From NCBI RefSeq assembly GCF_003725535.1, contig NZ_RJSF01000040.1:711477-775476 (forward strand): 64,000 nucleotides of DNA. The letters run 5' to 3'. The translations under genes and the position numbers were made by a program. The notes under the pieces were generated by a model that ran no database searches, had not been told where the DNA came from, and worked only from the letters and a program-made list of their open reading frames with translations. Position 1 is the first letter of the stretch. Each line of letters opens with the position of its first letter. Origin of the DNA: Nocardioides pocheonensis. Lineage in GTDB: Bacteria; Actinomycetota; Actinomycetes; Propionibacteriales; Nocardioidaceae. Below are positions 59,291-64,000 of the stretch, piece after piece.

Positions 59291-60421
59291 TCAGAGCTCC
59301 CGGACGACGGAGTCCACGACTGCGACCAGGTCGCCGGCGTTGGCCTCGGCGACCGACCGCTGCCGCTGGTACGACGCGCCGCGGCGCGGGATCTCCCGGA
59401 CCAGCGCGAGGTCGTCGACGCAGCGCAGCCGCTCGGCCACCGGCTGCAGCCGGTCGAGCAGGTCCTCGAGGTCGTCGAGCAGCAGTCGCTCGTTGGAGTC
59501 GGCGTCGAGGATGATCCAGGCGTCGAGTCCGTAGCGGGCCGCCCGCCACTTGTTCTCCTGCACGTGCCACGGCGGCATCGTCGGGAGCGTCTCGCCGCGG
59601 TCGAGCCGGTCGGCCAGGTCGACGACCAGGCAGTGGGTCAGCGCCACCAGCGCGCGCAGCTCCCACAGCGTCGGCACACCGTCGCAGATGCGCACCTCGA
59701 CGGTGCCGGTGCGGGGCGCCGGCCGGACGTCCCAGCGGATCTCGTCGATCACCTCGATCACGCCGGTCTTCAGCAGGTCGTCGGCGTAGTGCTCGAACTC
59801 CGCCCACGTGTCGAACTGGAACGGCAGGCCCGCGGTCGGCAGCTGCTGGAACATCATCGCCCGGTTGCTCGCGTAGCCGGTGTCCGTGCCCGCCCAGATC
59901 GGGGACGAGGCCGACAGCGCCTGGAGGTGCGGGTACCAGTTCAGCAGCGCGCTGACGATCGGGATCACCTGGTCCCGGCGTACGCCGACGTGGACGTGCA
60001 CGCCCCAGATCAGCATCTGCCGACCCCACCACTGGGTGCGGGCGATCAGCTCCTCGTAGCGGTGGCCCTCGGTGAGCAGCTGGTGCGACCAGGCGGCGAA
60101 GGGGTGCGTGCCGGCGCTGTACAGGTCGACACCGAGCTCGTCGGCGAGCGGCCGCACCTTGGCGATCATCTCGGCGAGCTCACTCATCGCGTCGTCGACG
60201 GTCGTGCAGATCCCGGTGGTGAGCTCGACGGTGTTGCGGAGCAGCTCCTTGTGCAGGCGCGGCTCGGCGCCGTGTCGGGCCTTCACCAGGTCGAACAGCT
60301 CCGAGGCCGCGTTGACAAGGTCGCGGCTGACCTTGTCGACGAGGGCGAACTCCCATTCCACCCCGAGCGTCGGCGCGGGCGAGTCGGGGAAGTCGATGGC
60401 CACACGGCGATCGTTCCACAC
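59291..60421 (-). CDS. Carboxylate-amine ligase, YbdK-type glutamate-cysteine ligase family
   Basis: A 376-aa GCS2-family ligase. Conserved segments are the start LGVEWEFALVD with its acidic metal residues, HVHVGV at the centre and the closing ASYQRQR. Family enzymes join glutamate to cysteine or another amine with ATP, and mycobacterial Rv0433 belongs here. In actinobacteria that make mycothiol the product may not be glutathione. The GTG at 60421 gives MWNDRR first, but a GTG at 60403 is also in frame. The start lies in the loop of a 14-bp inverted repeat. Confidence 0.88.
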   Translation of the reverse strand: MWNDRRVAIDFPDSPAPTLGVEWEFALVDKVSRDLVNAASELFDLVKARHGAEPRLHKELLRNTVELTTGICTTVDDAMSELAEMIAKVRPLADELGVDLYSAGTHPFAAWSHQLLTEGHRYEELIARTQWWGRQMLIWGVHVHVGVRRDQVIPIVSALLNWYPHLQALSASSPIWAGTDTGYASNRAMMFQQLPTAGLPFQFDTWAEFEHYADDLLKTGVIEVIDEIRWDVRPAPRTGTVEVRICDGVPTLWELRALVALTHCLVVDLADRLDRGETLPTMPPWHVQENKWRAARYGLDAWIILDADSNERLLLDDLEDLLDRLQPVAERLRCVDDLALVREIPRRGASYQRQRSVAEANAGDLVAVVDSVVREL

Positions 60422-60446
60422 GGGGGACGCGTCGTGTGGCCATCGA
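60393..60446. repeat. 14-bp perfect inverted repeat around the ligase start
   Basis: TCGATGGCCACACG (60393-60406) and CGTGTGGCCATCGA (60433-60446) are exact complements with a 26-nt spacer. The structure covers the end of the upstream gene gap and the possible start codons of the ligase, so in mRNA it could hide the start. Confidence 0.7.
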
Positions 60447-60452
60447 GTGCCG

Positions 60453-61124
60453 CTATGCCGGCACGGATGCGTGCGACCGGTCGGCGAGGTCGCGGGTGGT
60501 CGGGGTCCGGCCCAGCTCCGCGGCGAGCGCCCAGAACGCGGCCGCGAGCAGCAGCACCGAGAGGTACGACGCGTACCCGCTGATCGACGACCCGACGAAC
60601 TCGACCACCAGGAACGCCCACACGGCGGGGCCGACCCACACCGGGCCGGTGCGGGTCCGGAAGAGGCCGATGCCGAGGAGCAGCAGGCCCAGCACCGTGC
60701 CGGCCAGCCCGACGACGGAGAAGAGCATCACCGGCGAGCCCTGGATCGTGGTCATCAGGTCCGCGTACACGTCGCGGTGGGCCTCGTCGTTCGCCATCGC
60801 GACGTACACGAGCGACGTTCCTCCGAAGACCGTGTGGCCGAAGCAGCCCAGGACACCGAGGGCCGTGCCCCATGCCGAGAGCCGCGGCGCACGAGGCAGG
60901 AGGAGCCGCCCGATCGCGAGCACGGAGACCAGGATCGGCAGCTGGCTGACGAGGAAGGCGGCCGCGGACACCGCCGCCAGGGGCGAGTCGGCGAGCGCGG
61001 CGAGCTGGTCGCGCGGCGAGCCGCCGAGGTCGGGCTGCAGGATCACCGAGACGCCGGCCAGGACCGGTCCGAGGACCAGTGAGGAGCGGGCGGCGAGCAG
61101 ACGGGCACGGGTGTCGGGGTACAT
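60453..61124 (-). CDS. Membrane protein of unknown function, 223 aa
   Basis: A 223-aa protein with six or so membrane helices, the first after a short basic start (RARLLAARSS). The loop with GGTSLVYVAMAND between helices and the acidic DEAHRDVYADL segment are the only charged stretches in the middle. I do not recognise the family. AGGAGG lies close to the ATG at 61124. It is on the same strand as the ligase gene 31 nt downstream and divergent from the kinase gene. The open frame upstream is a shadow of that kinase. Confidence 0.7.
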   Translation of the reverse strand: MYPDTRARLLAARSSLVLGPVLAGVSVILQPDLGGSPRDQLAALADSPLAAVSAAAFLVSQLPILVSVLAIGRLLLPRAPRLSAWGTALGVLGCFGHTVFGGTSLVYVAMANDEAHRDVYADLMTTIQGSPVMLFSVVGLAGTVLGLLLLGIGLFRTRTGPVWVGPAVWAFLVVEFVGSSISGYASYLSVLLLAAAFWALAAELGRTPTTRDLADRSHASVPA

Positions 61125-61259
61125 CGAGGTCCTCCTGTGGTCGAGACCCGGCACGTCCGGGCCGGCTCCAGAGGACCGCGCGGCACCGCCTCGCGGCATC
61201 GGCCCGAGGTGGTCGAAGGTGTCAACTTCCGATGACTGCGGGATCGTCACCCGGCGATC

Positions 61260-61265
61260 TAGGGT
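61260..61265 (+). promoter_or_regulatory. -10 element TAGGGT, leaderless promoter
   Basis: TAGGGT with 6 nt to the GTG at 61272. Confidence 0.55.
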
Positions 61266-61271
61266 GCGGGT

Positions 61272-62441
61272 GTGCTCGACAGGGCAGCACTCCGTACCCG
61301 GCCGACCCGCACCGAGATGGTGCTGGCAGGCGGCGTCGTCGTGCTCGGGACCGGTGAGGTCTGGGTCCCGTTCAGCTCGCGGCAGGGGTCCGGCTCGGGG
61401 ATCGCGGCGACCGTGGGTGTCGTCCTCGTGGCGGTCGCCCTGCTCTGGAGCCGGCGCGAGCCCCTGCTCGCGGTGCTCGGCTTCCCCGTGGTGTGGGGGC
61501 TGGTCGGTCTCCTGTCCCCGACGTACCTGCTCTTCTACGGGGCGATGGTGCCGCTGGAGATCGCGGTGTTCATGGCGGCACGGTTCGGTCGCGGGCGCAC
61601 GCCGCTGTACGCCGCCGCCGTCGCCGCCGCGTCCCTGCTGGGGCTGGACCTGTTCGTCAGCCTCATGCAGGACCCGGGGGAGATCACCTTCCACTGGACC
61701 GTGACCGCGCTGGTGTGGAGCGCGGGTTTCGGCCTGCGGACGCTGGAGCGGCGGGCGCACGCATCGATGAGGAGGGCGATCGACGCCGAGGTGGGAGCGG
61801 CCGAGCTGGCGATGCGAGCGGTGGTCGACGAGCGCGCCCGGATCGCCCGAGAGCTCCACGACATCGTGGCGCACTCGGTCAGCTCGATGGTCGTGCAGGC
61901 CGGTGCTGCCGAGGCCGCTGCCGACGACGCGGACTACGTGCGGAGCACGCTGGCGAGCATCCGCTCGACCGGGAACGACGCGCTCGCGGAGATGCGTCGC
62001 CTCGTCTCGGTGCTCCGGGTGACGGACGACGCTCCGCTCGCCCCGCAGCCACGCCTGGCGGCGCTGCCGGCGCTCGTCGAGCGCACCACCGCCGAAGGGA
62101 CGCCGACCCGCCTGAAGGTGAGCGGCGAAGCCGGCGAGCTGCCCGCGGGGGTGGACCTTGCGCTCTACCGGATCGTCCAGGAGGCCCTCACCAACGTGCG
62201 TCGTCATGCGCGCGCCAGTCGCTGCGAGGTCTGCCTGCACTACGGCCCCGACGCGGTCAGCGTCGAGGTCGTGGACGACGGCCCCGGGGGAGCCGACGAC
62301 ACCAGTGGCTCAGGGCACGGGCTGATCGGCATGCGCGAGCGAGCCGATCTGTACGGCGGGGAGCTGGTCGCCGGGCCGATGCCCTCGGGAGGCTTCGCCG
62401 TGCGGGCGACCCTGCCGCTGTCCCCGACGAGCGGACGGTGA
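61272..62441 (+). CDS. Membrane histidine kinase (HisKA_3, NarL/DesK type)
   Basis: A 389-aa kinase with about five membrane helices in the first 150 residues, a HisKA_3 helix with His196 in RELHDIVAHS, an N-box around ALTNVRRHAR and a G-box SGHGLIGM. It pairs with the response regulator gene 7 nt downstream. No sensor domain other than the membrane part is seen, so the signal may be a membrane or lipid state as in DesK-type kinases (by family). The kinase is leaderless. Confidence 0.93.
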   Translation: MLDRAALRTRPTRTEMVLAGGVVVLGTGEVWVPFSSRQGSGSGIAATVGVVLVAVALLWSRREPLLAVLGFPVVWGLVGLLSPTYLLFYGAMVPLEIAVFMAARFGRGRTPLYAAAVAAASLLGLDLFVSLMQDPGEITFHWTVTALVWSAGFGLRTLERRAHASMRRAIDAEVGAAELAMRAVVDERARIARELHDIVAHSVSSMVVQAGAAEAAADDADYVRSTLASIRSTGNDALAEMRRLVSVLRVTDDAPLAPQPRLAALPALVERTTAEGTPTRLKVSGEAGELPAGVDLALYRIVQEALTNVRRHARASRCEVCLHYGPDAVSVEVVDDGPGGADDTSGSGHGLIGMRERADLYGGELVAGPMPSGGFAVRATLPLSPTSGR

Positions 62442-62448
62442 ACCGCCG

Positions 62449-63117
62449 GTGAGCCTCCGTGTGCTCGTGGTCGACGACCAGGAGCTGGTGCGCGCCGGGT
62501 TCCGGATGATCCTCGAGCGCAGCGGACTGGAGGTCGTGGCCGAGGCAGCCGACGGCGTGGAGGCCGTGCGTCTCGCCCACGACCTCGCCCCCGACGTGGT
62601 GCTCATGGACGTGCGGATGCCGCGGATGGACGGCATCGAGGCGACCCGCCAGATCGTCGCCCGACGACCGGAGACGCGGGTCGTCGCGCTGACGACGTTC
62701 GACCTCGACGAGTACGTCTACGAGGCGGTGCGGGCCGGCGCCAGCGGGTTCCTGCTCAAGGACATCTCGCCCGCCGACCTCGTGCACGCGGTCGGCGTCG
62801 TCGCGCGAGGCGATGCCCTCCTGGCCCCCGCCCTGACGCGTCGGTTGCTCGACCGGTACGTCGCCCGGCCGCTGCCGGGCTCCCGGCCCGACCCGCTGGC
62901 CGCGGCGACGGACCGCGAGGTCGACGTGCTGCGCCTGGTCGCGCAGGGCCGCTCCAACGGGGAGATCGCGGGCGAGCTGTTCCTGAGCGAGGCGACCGTC
63001 AAGACGTACGTCTCGCGGCTGCTGACCAAGCTCGACCTGCGCGACCGGGTGCAGCTGACCGTGCTCGCGTACCGGTGCGGGCTCGTCGCGCCGGAGGACG
63101 GAGCCGCGGGTCACTAG
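62449..63117 (+). CDS. NarL/LuxR-family response regulator
   Basis: A 222-aa regulator with an intact receiver (Asp9-Asp10, phospho-acceptor Asp54, Lys104 in FLLKDI) and a LuxR helix-turn-helix at about 150-210 (TDREVDVLRLVAQGRSN and SEATVKTYVSRLLTKL). It is the partner of the kinase before it. Targets cannot be read from the window, but the divergent membrane protein gene and this pair share a promoter region. Confidence 0.95.
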   Translation: MSLRVLVVDDQELVRAGFRMILERSGLEVVAEAADGVEAVRLAHDLAPDVVLMDVRMPRMDGIEATRQIVARRPETRVVALTTFDLDEYVYEAVRAGASGFLLKDISPADLVHAVGVVARGDALLAPALTRRLLDRYVARPLPGSRPDPLAAATDREVDVLRLVAQGRSNGEIAGELFLSEATVKTYVSRLLTKLDLRDRVQLTVLAYRCGLVAPEDGAAGH

Positions 63118-63120
63118 GCT
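63115..63120 (+). promoter_or_regulatory. -10 element TAGGCT, leaderless promoter
   Basis: TAGGCT overlaps the regulator stop and ends 6 nt before the ATG at 63127. Confidence 0.5.
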
Positions 63121-63126
63121 CGTGGA

Positions 63127-63813
63127 ATGCACCCGCCGACGTGGCTCACGGCGTTCCTCGACCTCCCGGCCGACGAGTTCGACGCGGCCGTCGCGTTCTG
63201 GCAGGCGGTGACCGGCTACTCGCTGTCGGCGTACCGCGGCGAGCGCGAGGAGTTCGCGACGCTGCTTCCCGCGGCGGGCGACGCCTTCCTGCGCGTGCAG
63301 AGCGTCGAGTCCGGGCCGGCGGGCGTGCACCTCGACCTGCATGCCCCGGACCAGGTGTTCGAGGTACGCCGGTCGCCCGGCGGCCTTGCGTACTGCCTCG
63401 TGTCCGGCACGGAGTCCGAGCGGCCCGCGCCGACCACCTGGGAGGACGGCAACCGCTCGCAGGTCGACCAGGTGTGCATCGACATCCCGCCGGCGCTCTG
63501 GGACGACGAGTGCGCGTTCTGGGCGTCGGCGACCGGCTGGGAGCTGGTCCAGGGTGGCCGGCCGGAGTTCCGGAGGCTGCGGCGGCCGGCCCGTCAGCCG
63601 CTGAACATCCTGCTGCAGCGGCTCGACGAGCCGGACGGCCCGGTGCGGGCCCATCTCGACCTGTCGGCCGACGACCGCGCGGCGGAGGTGCGCCGGCACG
63701 AACGGCTCGGCGCGCAGGTCGATCGGGTCCACGAGGGCTGGACGGTGATGCGGCCGCCCGCCGGTCCGGTCTACTGCGTCACCGGTCGCGTGCCGTCGGC
63801 CGACCCGACCTGA
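63127..63813 (+). CDS. VOC (glyoxalase/bleomycin resistance-like) family protein
   Basis: A 228-aa protein with two VOC modules (about 5-100 and 112-220). The metal-site positions show as His and Glu residues in the strands VHLDLHAP and VRAHLDLSADD. VOC proteins include isomerases, dioxygenases and binding proteins, and no specific activity can be assigned. It has its own leaderless promoter. Its 3' end overlaps the convergent DUF402 gene by 35 nt. Confidence 0.83.
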   Translation: MHPPTWLTAFLDLPADEFDAAVAFWQAVTGYSLSAYRGEREEFATLLPAAGDAFLRVQSVESGPAGVHLDLHAPDQVFEVRRSPGGLAYCLVSGTESERPAPTTWEDGNRSQVDQVCIDIPPALWDDECAFWASATGWELVQGGRPEFRRLRRPARQPLNILLQRLDEPDGPVRAHLDLSADDRAAEVRRHERLGAQVDRVHEGWTVMRPPAGPVYCVTGRVPSADPT

Positions 63814-64000
63814 GCCGCGCTATCCAGTCGAGGTGCACGCCGGCGAACGGTCCGGTCAGGTCGGTGACCGCCTGGAGCACCTGCGCACAGCTCGCCTCGG
63901 CCGCGGCGATCACGTCGGCGGGGTAGCCGAGCGAGTGCTGGTGCTCGGCGAACTCGTCCTCGTCGTCGACCCACACTCGTCCGTCGGGATCGCGGATCAC
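63779..64000 (-). CDS. DUF402-like protein, C-terminal part (cut by the window edge)
   Basis: The last 73 residues of a minus-strand gene that continues beyond base 64000. The segments GRVWVDDEDEFAEH and LGYPADVIAAAEASC match the C-terminal part of DUF402 (FomD/Ntdp-like) proteins, where acidic residues bind divalent metal for phosphate ester hydrolysis. The visible reading begins with a GTG at the edge, but this is probably an internal valine. It overlaps the VOC gene by 35 nt. Confidence 0.75.
   Translation of the reverse strand: MIRDPDGRVWVDDEDEFAEHQHSLGYPADVIAAAEASCAQVLQAVTDLTGPFAGVHLDWIARLRSGRPTARDR

Noticed and set aside
1-64000. tRNA, rRNA, CRISPR array or insertion sequence
   Set aside because: I read both strands for cloverleaf-like runs, regular spacer repeats and transposase motifs (DDE, HUH) and found none. 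A covariance-model scan could not be run.

Overview
The window is about 64 kb of high-GC actinobacterial chromosome, most likely from Nocardioides or another member of the Nocardioidaceae. Three things point there. The genes encode an actinobacterial bcc-aa3 respiratory branch (diheme QcrC, long Rieske QcrA, lipoprotein CtaC, actinobacterial CtaF). The order of the core genes matches what I remember of the mycobacterial stretch running from an ErpA-like gene through adoK, ctaC, qcrBAC and ctaE to trpD, a DEDD exonuclease/GIY-YIG gene and an NlpC/P60 gene. Many promoters have the form TAGGNT placed 6-8 nt before a start codon, as in leaderless actinobacterial transcripts. No tRNA, rRNA, CRISPR array, transposase or phage gene was seen.

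Region 1 (1-17.9 kb) is respiration and Fe-S/sulfur supply: an ErpA-type Fe-S carrier, an adenosine-kinase-like PfkB kinase, a cysteine desulfurase translationally coupled to a TusA-like protein, the ctaC-ctaD-ctaF operon (+), an L,D-transpeptidase, a FadR-type regulator with a fatty acid hydroxylase, a SigE-type ECF sigma factor with a membrane partner, the opposing ctaE-qcrC-qcrA-qcrB operon (-), a CtaG-like assembly factor, a degenerate receiver protein and trpD.

Region 2 (17.9-27.3 kb) looks like an accessory block set into this core. It holds two GT2 glycosyltransferases, a DUF2304 protein, two DUF2142 paralogues, two large GT-C-like membrane proteins and a YgjV-GNAT fusion, with one probable core gene (an AsnC/Lrp sensor domain) lying between the two DUF2142 genes. 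Region 3 (27.3-35.1 kb) returns to conserved genes: a DEDD exonuclease/GIY-YIG protein, a zinc-ribbon protein, a coiled-coil NYN RNase-like protein, a small Cys-rich protein, an NlpC/P60 cell-wall hydrolase behind a c-di-AMP (ydaO-type) riboswitch, and two zinc peptidases.

Region 4 (35.1-44.7 kb) is a complete-looking tad (Flp pilus) locus read on the minus strand: cpaB, tadZ, tadA, a VWA-TadB fusion, tadC, then a histidine kinase translationally coupled to tadC, a LuxR-type response regulator and three small Flp pilins, each with a C-terminal Cys pair. This is the most distinctive system in the window. The prepilin peptidase and TadE/F minor pilins are not here.

Region 5 (45-64 kb) is mostly lipid and small-molecule metabolism: long-chain acyl-CoA ligase, SRPBCC protein, ArsA-like ATPase, DUF5304 protein, TIGR00300 (archaeal-type ornithine cyclodeaminase family) protein, lipase-like hydrolase, PlsC acyltransferase, flavin reductase-like protein, ClgR, a WS/DGAT wax ester/TAG synthase, a GMC oxidoreductase-aldehyde dehydrogenase-FUSC operon, a YbdK-type carboxylate-amine ligase, a DesK/NarL-type two-component system, a VOC protein and, at the edge, part of a DUF402 protein. 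No intergenic stretch is longer than about 350 bases; the longest, 31135-31478, holds the riboswitch and its promoter.
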